NCBI GenBank assembly: GCA_024579835.1
Contig: CP102060.1
Location: forward strand, 2,269,558 to 2,333,557
DNA from: Clostridiaceae bacterium HFYG-1003
GTDB taxonomy: Bacteria; Bacillota; Clostridia; Clostridiales; Clostridiaceae
Reading direction: 5' to 3'
DNA: 64,000 nt
A model generated the notes under the pieces. That model was not told the origin of the DNA and ran no database searches. It worked only from the letters and a program-made list of their open reading frames with translations. The position numbers and the translations under genes are program-made. Shown here piece after piece: positions 38,207 to 47,432 of the stretch. How positions within the stretch are numbered: position 1 is the stretch's first letter; each line of letters begins with the position of its first letter.

Positions 38207-39151
38207 CTAAATCGGACGCTCCTTTAACAGCAGAAGGATGAAGTACAGCCCTCCGACAAAATTGATGAGGACGCTGATGGGGGTGTTGAATGAAAATACC
38301 TGTTCCACCAGGAACTGGCCGTAGACCAGAGCCAGGGAAGCGAACAGCATGGATCCCAGAAACAAGGGGAGGTGGCGGTGAGTGCCCAGGAACTCCCGGG
38401 CCAGATTTGTCACCAGCACCCCCAGAAAGGTGATGGGTCCAACCAGCGCCGTGGCCACTGATACCAGGACCGCGACACAGAACAGGCTGAGCCGTGTCAG
38501 AGCAGCAGCTCCGACCCCCAGGCTGATGGCCTGATCCCGCCCCAGGGCCAGAACATTGAGTTCCCGGTGACGCCGGACCATGATCAGCATGACGGCAGCC
38601 ATCATCAGGCCGGCCGGCCAGAGAATCTGGCGATTGATGTTGTTGAAGCTGGCAAACAGATTGCCCTGGAGGATCAGAAACTCATTGGGATCCAGAATGA
38701 CCTGGAGAAAAGACGCGCCGCTGCGGAACAGGGTTCCGGTCACGATACCCACCAGGAGCAGCAGATAAATGTTCCCATTGAGGCGTTTCAGAAGGGTCCC
38801 CAGAATGCCTGTGCTGAACAGGATCATCAGCCCCACCGCCAGCAGAAAGCTCAGGCGCTGGTCGAGGGCTCCCAGAGAACGGGATCCGAAGACAAACATC
38901 AGCGCCGTCTGGAGGAACTGGTAGAGGGACTCCAGTCCCAGCACGCTGGGGGTAAGGATCCGATTGTCCGTCACCGTCTGAAACAGCAGGGAAGAAAAGG
39001 CGATGGCACTGCCCGTCAAAAGCAGAGCGGCCACTTTGGGCAGCCGCCGGGACAAGGCATAGGCGGCGGTGGCTCGTTCCAGATCCCAGGCCAGGAACAG
39101 GACGACGCCGGCCGCAAGGCAAAGGCTGAGTCCCATCAGTTTCCGGTTCAT
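38207..39151 (-). CDS. Siderophore/iron ABC transporter permease (FecCD family), second
   Basis: A 314-residue polytopic protein with about nine hydrophobic segments and the FecCD-family cytoplasmic loop motifs, including GPITFLGVLVTNLAREFLGTH (visible at about 245-265), which contacts the ATPase. It overlaps the preceding permease gene by 4 bases. Together the two permeases form the heterodimeric channel for ferric siderophore. Confidence 0.93.
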   Translation of the reverse strand: MNRKLMGLSLCLAAGVVLFLAWDLERATAAYALSRRLPKVAALLLTGSAIAFSSLLFQTVTDNRILTPSVLGLESLYQFLQTALMFVFGSRSLGALDQRLSFLLAVGLMILFSTGILGTLLKRLNGNIYLLLLVGIVTGTLFRSGASFLQVILDPNEFLILQGNLFASFNNINRQILWPAGLMMAAVMLIMVRRHRELNVLALGRDQAISLGVGAAALTRLSLFCVAVLVSVATALVGPITFLGVLVTNLAREFLGTHRHLPLFLGSMLFASLALVYGQFLVEQVFSFNTPISVLINFVGGLYFILLLLKERPI

Positions 39152-40098
39152 ATCCGTTTTCCTCCCCTGGCCAGAATCAGCAGAAAAATCATGCTGCCGG
39201 CCACCCCGGCGGTCAGCGAAATCGAGATCTCATAGGGGAAGATGAGAACCCGTCCCACGACATCGCAGGCCAGCACAAACAGTGCCCCCAGCAGTGCGGT
39301 GGTCCACAGATTGTTCTTGACATGGTCGCCCCTGACCAGGGACACCAGATTGGGGATGATCAGGCCGATGAACGGGATATTTCCCACCGTCACCAGGACG
39401 GCGCTGGATATCATGGCCACGATGGCCAGACCGACGTTAACCACCAGGCGGTAGCGCAGACCCAGATTCCGGGCCATGTCCTCGCCCAGACCGGCGATGG
39501 TGAACTGGTTGGCATAAAATAACGCCAGCCCAAACAGCGGCAGCACGAGAAAAATAATCTCATACCGCCCCCTGGTTACCATGGCAAAGGAACCCTGCAG
39601 CCAGGAGTTCATGTTCTGCACCACTTCCTGCCGGTAAGCAAAGAACGTGGTCACCGAATCGATCAGATTGCCCAGCATGATGCCCACCAGGGGAATGACA
39701 ATGACACTTTTTGCCTTGATGCGGCCCAGGATCACAAGAAACAGAAACGTTCCGGCCAGGGCAAAGGCAAAGGCAATCCCCATTTTGGTCATGGTGGAAG
39801 CTCCGGGCAGGACAATCATGGCAAACAGGATCCCCATGCGGGCTGAGTCCATGGTGGCGGCCGTGGAGGGAGAAACAAACTTGTTGCGGGTAATCTGCTG
39901 CAGAATCAGGCCGGATATACTCAGAGCACTGCCGGTCAGGAGAATGCTCGCCAGCCGGGGTACACGGCTCAGAGCAAAGACAAACAGCTCCGTTTCCCCG
40001 CCCTGCAGCAGCTGGGCCGGTCGAACCGGACGAGCGCCGATGAACAGGGACAGCAGGGCCAGCGGCAACAGCAGGAGGATCAGATGATGGTTTTTCAT
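39148..40098 (-). CDS. Siderophore/iron ABC transporter permease (FecCD family), first
   Basis: A 316-residue FecCD-type permease with about nine membrane segments. The coupling loop is seen as GNIPFIGLIIPNLVSLVRGDH (about 245-265). It is the first gene of the operon. I start at the ATG of 40096-40098; a TTG two codons earlier is the alternative. The ribosome binding site is weak. The divergent promoter region with a Fur-like box lies just upstream. Confidence 0.93.
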   Translation of the reverse strand: MKNHHLILLLLPLALLSLFIGARPVRPAQLLQGGETELFVFALSRVPRLASILLTGSALSISGLILQQITRNKFVSPSTAATMDSARMGILFAMIVLPGASTMTKMGIAFAFALAGTFLFLVILGRIKAKSVIVIPLVGIMLGNLIDSVTTFFAYRQEVVQNMNSWLQGSFAMVTRGRYEIIFLVLPLFGLALFYANQFTIAGLGEDMARNLGLRYRLVVNVGLAIVAMISSAVLVTVGNIPFIGLIIPNLVSLVRGDHVKNNLWTTALLGALFVLACDVVGRVLIFPYEISISLTAGVAGSMIFLLILARGGKRI

Positions 40099-40126
40099 AA
40101 GCAATCGCAGGGAACGCCCCCGCTCG

Positions 40127-40157
40127 TTGACACCTCGCCTTCCACGTTGGTATAATC
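40127..40157 (+). promoter_or_regulatory. Promoter of the AraC-type regulator gene
   Basis: Plus-strand -35 TTGACA (40127-40132) and an extended -10 TGGTATAAT (hexamer 40152-40157), with a longer than usual 19-base spacer. Confidence 0.6.
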
Positions 40158-40171
40158 ATCAGGACGAATTG

Positions 40172-40191
40172 ATAACAATTCTCATTTATCA
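40172..40191. promoter_or_regulatory. Putative Fur box
   Basis: GATAACAATTCTCATTTATC resembles the Fur consensus (GATAATGATAATCATTATC) and lies between the divergent iron-uptake operon and the AraC gene. It overlaps the likely start of both transcripts (a minus-strand TTGTTA hexamer is inside it), so iron-dependent repression of both is a reasonable inference. Confidence 0.65.
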
Positions 40192-40274
40192 TACAGAATG
40201 CATCGGCCAAAATCTTTTGGTCTGTTTGTTTTTTTATCACCATATTCAGGTCAATTGAAAGGAGCGATCCCCTG

Positions 40275-41009
40275 ATGTTCATCGAACGCAATCCCCGCCG
40301 GGTCGCTGAGGATCTGCACAGCGCCACCCTGATCCCCTGCAGTGCCTTCACCGGCGACGGCCGCCTGCTCTACAGCGGCGGCAGCCATTTCTGCCACGAT
40401 GATTACGACCTCTACAACCGGCTGGTTGAGGAAATGGTTCACCCCGCCCCGCCGATATCGCAGTACCGGACCCTGACCAGCGCCTTTGGCGACCATTACA
40501 CAGCTTACTACATCAACAAACACCGGCCGGCGGATGGTTTTGTTCTGCTGGGACCTTATACCCCCGCCGATCTGGAACGGATCAGCCGGTTTGAGATTTG
40601 CTTCTACAATAATCAGACGCCGGATCCGGTCGGCCCCCGCCTGCTGAAATGCAGCGATCGATCAGGTCAAGCCTGTTACAGCCTCCCGGTCCGCAAGGCC
40701 ATCGACCTGATCCATGCCCGGTACCGGGAGGAACTTCCCCTGGACCGGCTGGTCGAGCATCTGAAGCTGAACAAAAGCTATTTCTGCACCCTGTTCAAAA
40801 AGGAGACCGGCCAAACCTTCACCGCCTACCTCAATCAGGTCCGGGTGGAGAAAAGTAAGCGCTGCCTGATCCGGGAAGACCGGTCGATTCTCGAGATCGC
40901 TCTGTCCGTTGGCTTTTCGAGCCAGAACTATTTCACGATCATCTTCCGGCGCGTCACCGGCCTGACCCCGGCTCAGTTCCGCCGTCAGGGGCTGTCGGGC
41001 CGGGTCTGA
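40275..41009 (+). CDS. AraC-family transcriptional regulator
   Basis: A 244-residue regulator. The C-terminal AraC domain (about 140-240) has two helix-turn-helix units: LPLDRLVEHLKLNKSYFCTLFKKETG and the second with SILEIALSVGFSSQNYFTIIF, which matches the family signature. The N-terminal half (about 1-130) resembles PocR-type or other sensor domains with two or more Cys residues, but I cannot name it. The start follows GAAAGGAGCGATC. Divergent from the siderophore operon, so it likely activates that operon in response to its substrate. Confidence 0.88.
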   Translation: MFIERNPRRVAEDLHSATLIPCSAFTGDGRLLYSGGSHFCHDDYDLYNRLVEEMVHPAPPISQYRTLTSAFGDHYTAYYINKHRPADGFVLLGPYTPADLERISRFEICFYNNQTPDPVGPRLLKCSDRSGQACYSLPVRKAIDLIHARYREELPLDRLVEHLKLNKSYFCTLFKKETGQTFTAYLNQVRVEKSKRCLIREDRSILEIALSVGFSSQNYFTIIFRRVTGLTPAQFRRQGLSGRV

Positions 41010-41114
41010 GTCCCGCCCGCAGCCGTTCGGCCTCGTGCGGAGAACCCCTGCGGAGAACCCCTGGCGGAGACGACCTCGGTCATGCTGTTCCAAAGCCTTT
41101 CGCCTCCTTCTGTT

Positions 41115-41145
41115 TTGCCAAATCCCAGGGCGGATATGTTATAAT
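41115..41145 (+). promoter_or_regulatory. Promoter of cysS
   Basis: Plus-strand TTGCCA (41115-41120) and an extended -10 TGTTATAAT (hexamer 41140-41145) with a 19-base spacer. The rest of the 41010-41327 gap is G+C rich without another clear feature, apart from a 13-base unit, TGCGGAGAACCCC, repeated twice near 41037. Confidence 0.5.
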
Positions 41146-41327
41146 TTAGGCGGTAAGAAAGCAGTTCCAGACCATATGCCCGCTGACAGATCCTGAGGGA
41201 TCCTGGCCGCGCAGCCGGTGCCTGATCGCCTTTCCCCTGTCCCCTCTGCGCAGCCTTCCCGCGCTGACAGCCGGGACAGCGCTCCTGACACTGACAGTCC
41301 CCATCATCGATAGACGGAGGTTTTCCT

Positions 41328-42809
41328 ATGGCACAACAAGATATACTGGCAAAAATCATCCCCGGAAAGAAAGACTATACCTTTTCAGATCTCAAGGATC
41401 TGATCCAGAAGCAGGATCTGAAATTCACCATCCACAACACCCGGACCCGCCGGACCGAAGAATTTGTTCCGGTGAAGCCGGGTCAGGCCGGACTCTACAC
41501 CTGTGGCCCCACGGTTTACAAGGATGCCCATATCGGAAACCTGCGCACTTATATTTCCGAAGACATTCTGAAGAAAGCGCTTCTGCTTTACGGCTATCAG
41601 GTCAAGCACGTCATGAACATCACGGATGTCGGCCACCTGACCGATGACGCTGATACCGGCGATGATAAAATGGAAAAATCCGCCCGGGAAATGGGCCTGG
41701 ATGCCTGGCTTCTGGCCAAGCATTATTTCGAGAAATTCCGAGCAGACTTCGAGTCTCTGAACTGCATGGACCCGACCCTGTGGGCTTCAGCGGCCGGTCA
41801 CATCCAGGATCAGCTGGACATCATCCAGGTTCTCGAGGACAAGGGCTATACCTACAAAACTTCGGACGGAATCTACTTTGATACCTCCAAATTCCCCCAA
41901 TATGCAGACTTCGGCCAGCTGGACGTGGACAACCTTCAGGGCGGAGCCCGGGTTGATCTGAGCGATGAAAAGCGCAGCGTCACCGACTTTGCCCTGTGGA
42001 AGTTCTCCAAAACCGGCGAAAAGCGCCAGATGGAATGGGATTCCCCCTGGGGCGTCGGCTTCCCGGGCTGGCACCTGGAATGCTCCGCCCTCTCCCTGAA
42101 GTATCTGGGAGACCATCTGGACTTCCATGCCGGCGGCACAGACCATATCAAAGTGCACCATACCAATGAGATTGCCCAGTCCGAAAGCTACCTGGGACAC
42201 TCCTGGTGCAACTACTGGTTCCACGCTGAATTCCTGGTTCTGCCCGGAAATGTCAAAATGAGCAAGTCATCCGGCAATTTCCTCACGGTAACCACCCTCC
42301 GCGAAGAAGGCTACGATCCGCTGGATTATCGCTACTTCTGCCTGAATGCCAACTATTCCAAACAGCTGACCTTCTCCTGGGAATCCATGGATGCCGCCCG
42401 CACGGCCTATGCCAGACTGCGCAAGCGGATCCTGGAGATCAAGAAAACCTCTCAGGGAAAAACCGGCCGGCCGGATGAAGCTTATGTCCTGAAGTTCTTC
42501 ACGGACATTTTCACCGACCTGAACGTCTCCAAAGCGCTGGGGGTCCTCTGGAATCTGCTGAAGGACGAATCCGTCGCCGATGAGGACAAGCTGGCTACCG
42601 CCCTGCTGTTCGACGAGCTCCTGACGCTGAATCTGAACGAAGTCAAGGAAGAAAAGAAAGAACTCCCCGAGCAGGTCCGGGAACTTATCCGGCAGCGTGA
42701 TGAAGCTCGCCGCAATAAGGATTACGCCCAGTCTGACCGGCTGCGGGACGAAATTACCGCTCTGGGCTTCGTGGTCAAAGACTCCAAGGAAGGCACCCTG
42801 GTCGAGTAA
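41328..42809 (+). CDS. cysS: Cysteinyl-tRNA synthetase
   Basis: A 493-residue class I synthetase charging tRNA-Cys. An N-terminal extension of about 45 residues precedes the catalytic domain. The zinc-binding and HIGH regions are TCGPTVYKDAHIGNLRTY (HIGN, about 64-80), another zinc ligand region is PGWHLECSALS (about 245), and the KMSKS loop is VKMSKSSGN (about 308-316). The C-terminal DALR domain follows. Monocistronic on the plus strand. Confidence 0.97.
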   Translation: MAQQDILAKIIPGKKDYTFSDLKDLIQKQDLKFTIHNTRTRRTEEFVPVKPGQAGLYTCGPTVYKDAHIGNLRTYISEDILKKALLLYGYQVKHVMNITDVGHLTDDADTGDDKMEKSAREMGLDAWLLAKHYFEKFRADFESLNCMDPTLWASAAGHIQDQLDIIQVLEDKGYTYKTSDGIYFDTSKFPQYADFGQLDVDNLQGGARVDLSDEKRSVTDFALWKFSKTGEKRQMEWDSPWGVGFPGWHLECSALSLKYLGDHLDFHAGGTDHIKVHHTNEIAQSESYLGHSWCNYWFHAEFLVLPGNVKMSKSSGNFLTVTTLREEGYDPLDYRYFCLNANYSKQLTFSWESMDAARTAYARLRKRILEIKKTSQGKTGRPDEAYVLKFFTDIFTDLNVSKALGVLWNLLKDESVADEDKLATALLFDELLTLNLNEVKEEKKELPEQVRELIRQRDEARRNKDYAQSDRLRDEITALGFVVKDSKEGTLVE

Positions 42810-42873
42810 CCGAGGCAGCCATCCCGGCCAGTCTGACCTCCGGCCCCGTTGAACCACCTGTTCCAGCAACCTG

Positions 42874-42922
42874 ACGCCTCGGTTCCGAGACAGGCTCACC
42901 CTGTCCGCCGGAACAGGGGCGT
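42874..42922 (+). terminator. Terminator after cysS
   Basis: A long hairpin: the outer arms ACGCCTCGGTTCCG and CGGAACAGGGGCGT (12 of 14 pairs) enclose a GACAGG/CCTGTC stem, and TTTCTG follows. Confidence 0.7.
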
Positions 42923-43353
42923 TTCTGATTCAGACAGGATTGACCCCGGCCGATCATGACGGATAGAAAATCCCCCATCCCTTTGTGCCATTCCCGGGAG
43001 CAAGGTACAGCCCGGCCGAACTGCTTCCGAACCTTAGCCAAGTTAATTTACCGGAGCCCCCCACAAAAAAAAAAATTACGCAAGCCTTCCCAAGCCTGCT
43101 TTCCCGCTGGCTTCAATTGATTTTCCGGTTGGATCTGCCAGCGGAAGCCACATGAAGTGCTTTTCAGAAGATTGTTTTAAATTTATCTTAATCTTGCTTT
43201 ATCATACTGAACGTAATGCCCTCAATTGAATCAAGTCAGATCCGTTAGACGAAAGCTCGAACAGATCCATTCCATCGGTCTGACAACCACCTTACCGCAT
43301 CCGCGCTTCTGCTCGGATCGAACTTCCGGGTTGTCCCGGGAAAGGCAATTCCG
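42923..43353. other. Intergenic region before the exporter operon
   Basis: About 430 bases with no supported gene. An A-run sits at 43067-43077, and 43165-43210 is AT rich and probably includes the exporter promoter, but I cannot choose a hexamer pair. Confidence 0.4.
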
Positions 43354-44166
43354 ATGAAACTCATTCTTGAACATCTCTCGAAGTCATTTGGCGAAAACCA
43401 TGTACTCCAATCCATCGATTTTTCCTTTGAGAAAGGCCAGATTTATGCACTGCTGGGCCGCAATGGCTCTGGAAAAACCACGCTGTTCAATCTGATCGCA
43501 GGAGAACTGGGGAAGAATGACGGCAAGGTGCTGATCGAGCAGGACGGCATTCGACGTCCGCTGCAGCCCGACGATCTGTTTTTCATGGTGGCCAATCCCA
43601 CCCTGCCTAATTTTCTGACCGGCTGCGAATTCATCGATTTCTTCAAGGATGTCAATCGCCGGGAAGGTCAGACCCTGAAATCCACCGATGAGTATATGGA
43701 CTGGATCGGCTTTGAGGAATCCGAAAAGCATCGCCTGATCCAGGGCTATTCCCTGGGCATGAAGAACAAGCTCCAAATGCTGATGTTCATGATCCTGCAG
43801 CCGTCCATCATTCTCATGGATGAACCTTTGACCAGCCTGGATGTTGTCATGCAGCTGCGGATCAAGAACCTGATCCGGTCCATCCATCAGAACCACATCA
43901 TTCTGTTTTCCACCCACATCCTGCAGCTGGCCACGGATCTGTGCGATGAAATTGTCATTCTCAATCAGGGCCGGCTGACCCAGGTGGAAGAAGGACTGCT
44001 GAATGATGCTGCGTTTGAAGAGCGGATTATCCGGATCCTGTCCGAAGAAGCCCCTCTTCCGGTGGAATCTCCCCGGGGTATACTGGGTCTTCCAGCAAAC
44101 CCGATCCCGCCAAAGTCCGGAGAACCTTCCCTGACCGATCTGGCCGGACAACCCACCGAGGTCTGA
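43354..44166 (+). CDS. ABC exporter ATP-binding protein
   Basis: A 270-residue ATPase that would power the membrane partner encoded next. Walker A is GRNGSGKTT (about 35-43), Walker B SIILMDEPL (about 152-160) and the H-loop STHI. The ABC signature is degenerate, YSLGMKNKLQML in place of LSGGQ, a form seen in some ABC-2 exporters. The C-terminal 30 residues are proline rich. One base separates its stop from the ATG of the permease gene. Its partner is interrupted by an insertion sequence, so this ATPase may no longer have a working channel. Confidence 0.88.
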   Translation: MKLILEHLSKSFGENHVLQSIDFSFEKGQIYALLGRNGSGKTTLFNLIAGELGKNDGKVLIEQDGIRRPLQPDDLFFMVANPTLPNFLTGCEFIDFFKDVNRREGQTLKSTDEYMDWIGFEESEKHRLIQGYSLGMKNKLQMLMFMILQPSIILMDEPLTSLDVVMQLRIKNLIRSIHQNHIILFSTHILQLATDLCDEIVILNQGRLTQVEEGLLNDAAFEERIIRILSEEAPLPVESPRGILGLPANPIPPKSGEPSLTDLAGQPTEV

Positions 44167-44167
44167 T

Positions 44168-44252
44168 ATGTGGGAACTGTATCGCATGGAGCTGAAATAT
44201 GAGGTCTGCTCCAACCTGAACTATTTTTTCAACTTCCTGAAAAAACGGCTCA
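44168..44252 (+). pseudogene. ABC exporter permease, 5' fragment
   Basis: The first 28 or so codons of a membrane protein gene: MWELYRMELKYEVCSNLNYF and FNFLKKRL. The frame then enters the insertion sequence and stops at 44315-44317. The rest of the gene resumes beyond the element at about 45755. Confidence 0.75.
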
Positions 44253-45653
44253 ATCATAAATTCTGTGGGATGGTGGATTCCTTACGTAAGTTTTACGACT
44301 CATATCGAATAACTTGAGGAAGAAGTATTCATCGTCTGGATAGCCATAACCTTGGCGTCGTAGTGTCTTGATCTTGTTATTGATCCCCTCGATCTGACCG
44401 TTAGAGATCCGGTAGGTCGCAAATGCAATGATCCCTTCAAAGTGTCGGTCCATCAGGCGCCCAAACCAGCGTAGGTGGTCATTTCTCGAAGCATAGCATA
44501 CTTCCATGATCTCAGTTATCAGAACGGCCATCTCCGGCTCACTGGCGGCCTTGTAAGCCTCCGATAGCATCACTTTGATGAGATCCAACGTGAGCAGAAG
44601 CTGATTGTCCTGGATAAGCTGGTCGTACTTCTCCTCACTGCCTGGACAGCGCGTAATCATCGCCTTTGGGAAGAGAGTGCCGCCTTTGGACAAGGGCTTG
44701 CCCTGCACAGCCTCCAGGTCTTTGCGCTGCAGCGTCTCCCGGGATGACATCAGGATATACCGGGTCCGCTTGAGGGACTCAGCGGCTTTGTAGTCGCCCT
44801 CGGCCTGGAGACGTCTCTGCTCGTCTTTGCGCACTTCAGCGACTACTTTGTCATTGAAGTTTTTGACGATGTGGAAGTGGTCGAAGACCGGCTGGATATG
44901 AGGGCACTTTTCCTCAAAGGCTTCTTGGAAATCTGAGTTCATGTCAGAGGCGACTGCCTCAACCCCGTCCATCCACTCAAGACCGACGTGCTCAATGAAG
45001 TCATAGACGACCTGCTTGCGCTTGCCGTGGGCAATCCAGAGAATATGGCCCGTCTCTATGTCGATGATGTGGGTGGCGTACTGGTGGCCTCGGTGAAGCT
45101 TGAATTCGTCGATACTGAGGTACTTTGCCTGCCTCTGGGGCTTGGTGAGCTTTCCGTCCAGGGTGTACATTTCCTCCAGGCGTTTCAAGTCGATCGCTTT
45201 GACTGTGTTCTTGCCAAGACCAGTAATCTCAGCGACTTGCTTGAGGTTGTAGGTTCCGATGGCGAGAAGATCCCTAGTGTATTGCAAAAGTGGTTGCGAG
45301 ATCCGATGACCTTGTGCCTGAAAGGGCACCTGTTGGACTCTGGTGATCCCGCAGGTTGGGCACAGTAATTGATTCTTGTCGAATTCCAGGGAAGTATAAG
45401 TGTGCCCGAAGTTCAGGTGCCAAAGACTACATGAGGACGTATTGTTAATGTGCATGAAGCCCCCGCAGTTGGGGCAGGCGCGATCGGTGTCATCTAGCTT
45501 GAGGACTCCATGAAACTGGATCACACTTTTACCGGAAACGGCAGTATGCTGTGAACTATGCGTATTAGTAAACCCAATAAGAGACGAAGGGATGTGCAGA
45601 TAATTTTGGTAATCAGTGATTGTATTAGCTTGTTCATCCTGTGTATAATTCAT
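44250..45653 (-). CDS. ISL3-family transposase
   Basis: A 467-residue DDE transposase. The N-terminal zinc finger has CPNCGG (about 60) and CPTCG (about 97); a helix-turn-helix follows (NLKQVAEITGLGKNTVKAID). The catalytic acidic residues are probably in YLSIDEFKL (about 180), VASDMNSDF (about 240) and, after a long insert, NGQIEGINNKIKTLRRQGYGY near 430, which is the conserved ISL3 C-terminal motif. Full length, without a frameshift, so it is probably still active. It starts at an ATG and is antisense to the gene it interrupts. Confidence 0.93.
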   Translation of the reverse strand: MNYTQDEQANTITDYQNYLHIPSSLIGFTNTHSSQHTAVSGKSVIQFHGVLKLDDTDRACPNCGGFMHINNTSSCSLWHLNFGHTYTSLEFDKNQLLCPTCGITRVQQVPFQAQGHRISQPLLQYTRDLLAIGTYNLKQVAEITGLGKNTVKAIDLKRLEEMYTLDGKLTKPQRQAKYLSIDEFKLHRGHQYATHIIDIETGHILWIAHGKRKQVVYDFIEHVGLEWMDGVEAVASDMNSDFQEAFEEKCPHIQPVFDHFHIVKNFNDKVVAEVRKDEQRRLQAEGDYKAAESLKRTRYILMSSRETLQRKDLEAVQGKPLSKGGTLFPKAMITRCPGSEEKYDQLIQDNQLLLTLDLIKVMLSEAYKAASEPEMAVLITEIMEVCYASRNDHLRWFGRLMDRHFEGIIAFATYRISNGQIEGINNKIKTLRRQGYGYPDDEYFFLKLFDMSRKTYVRNPPSHRIYD

Positions 45654-45660
45654 TCAGAGC
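44250..45660 (-). mobile_element. ISL3-family insertion sequence (ends not resolved)
   Basis: A single transposase gene with short flanks sits inside the exporter permease gene. The element must include 44250-45653; its ends lie between about 44245-44260 and 45660-45750. I could not find a convincing pair of terminal inverted repeats or an 8-bp target duplication, although short matching blocks (for example GGCTC near 44249 and its complement near 45657) are present. Confidence 0.75.
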
Positions 45661-45754
45661 CTCCGCTGTGTTTGGATTTGTACATCCGCCAAGATGCAAT
45701 TCCATCATAGCGCGGGGCTCGTCCTATTATCAAATGTTATGTCGGCGTGAGGTA

Positions 45755-47338
45755 TTGATCTATTCGATCAATCCCACAGGTTTTGTGATTGACCCGAAAA
45801 AACGCAAGTTCCTGAGCACTCGTCTGCCGGATGATTTTCATTACACCGGCATCAAGCAGTTTGCTTATGGCTTCTCCTTAATCTACAAGATCCTCAAGAC
45901 CTTCGTGAAAGGCAGCTTCCTGGCCTATCTGGCTTTTTTCATGTACCTGGCCCTGATCGGATTCATGGGTAAGACATCCACTCCGGACCAATTTCAGTCC
46001 TTTTTCTTCATCCTCTACCTGCTGACAAATCTGGTCAGTTCCGCCGTGCTGGAAGCCGGCCAGAAAATGCACTTTTTCCATGAGGTCTTCCGCCAGCCCG
46101 CTCGGGAGGTCGGCCGGGTTGAACTGATCCTTGGCAGCCTGATGGACGGTCTGGGCCGCCTGTTTGGCCTGAGCCTGGTGTTAACCCTCCTGGGCGGCGT
46201 TCCCTGGGTCAATACCTTTTTTCTCGCCCTTCTGGTCACCTGCGTCACGCTGGTCATGGAATACATCCATCTGCGGCTGTTTGACCGAGGCATTCCCCTG
46301 GCCGGAAATGTCATTGCGACCCTTGGGCTGCTGTTCGTCACTCTGGTGCTGCTCATCTTTACAGTATATTTTGAATTCACGCTCCCAGCTGTGTTCAACA
46401 ATCACTGGCTGATCCTTCCTGCCGCCGCCGCGGCTCTACTGGCCCTGCGGGGCTGCTGGCACTACGACGGCTATCAGCGGGTCGCCCGCTTCGCCCTGGA
46501 TAAATACGAGAAGCAGCTGGAAGTGGCCGCCGGCATCAACCTTCGGACACAGGACGTCAAGCTTCGGGAAACGGATCTGACGGCAGACGATGATTCCGTC
46601 GGGGCCAAATCATTGGCCCGACTGAACGGCTATGACAAGCTCAATGCGCTGTTCTTCCAGCGCCATCGCCGAATTCTGGCAAAGCCCGTTCGCATTGCCA
46701 CAGGGATTGCCCTGCTGATCGGACTGGCCGGCCTGGTCACCGCTCTCCTGGACCGGCGCTATCATTTCCTCCAATTCCCCGAGTTCGGCTGGGTCTATGA
46801 TTCCACTGTCTCCTCCCTGCTCCCCTACTTCCTGTACGGAAGCATCGGAAGCAGCCGGCTGACCAAATCCCCGTTCGTCAACTGCGACTCCAGCCTGCTG
46901 TCCTATGGCTTTTACCGGCGAAGTGACGATATCCTGAAGAGCTTTAACATCCGTCTGAAGCACGTGCTTCGCCTGAACCTGCCCCTGCCCGTGGCTCTCC
47001 TGATCACCCACGGAATCTGGCTGTTCATGACTGACATGAAAGTCACACCGGCAAGACTGCTGCTGTTCATCATGATCATTGCCTATTTCCTCTTCTTCTC
47101 CATTCACCTTCTGACCACCTACTATCTGCTCCAGCCCTATACCTCAGATGTCCAGGTCAAAAGCCCGCTCTATTCCGTTCTGAACTTCGCAGTGTATCTG
47201 TTCTGCTACCTGCCCATCTTCCTCCAACCGGACCTGTCCGTTCTGGCACTGACCATGATTGGTCTGACCGTCCTGTACGGGATCGCGGCCCGAATCCTGA
47301 TTCCCCGCCTGGCCACCCGAACCTTCCATCTGAAGTAA
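45755..47338 (+). pseudogene. ABC exporter permease, 3' part after IS insertion
   Basis: About 527 codons of a polytopic membrane protein beginning LIYSINPTGFVIDPKKRKF. It has about eleven hydrophobic segments, consistent with an ABC-2-like exporter permease. It lacks its own start: the native N-terminus is at 44168, on the far side of the IS. An open frame extends back to a GTG at 45641 inside IS sequence, which could give a hybrid protein, and a TTG is at 45755. Whether a few codons were lost at the junction is not clear. Confidence 0.75.
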
Positions 47339-47362
47339 TCCCAACTTCATTTCTACAGAGAA

Positions 47363-47410
47363 CAACAGCCCTCCTCCTGCCGACTGGTTCCGGCAGGAGG
47401 AGGGCTGTTG
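47363..47410. terminator. Bidirectional terminator after the exporter
   Basis: A 20-bp perfect stem (47363-47382 and 47391-47410) with an 8-base loop, between convergent genes. Confidence 0.85.
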
Positions 47411-47432
47411 TCATGTATGAACCGTTGGATTG

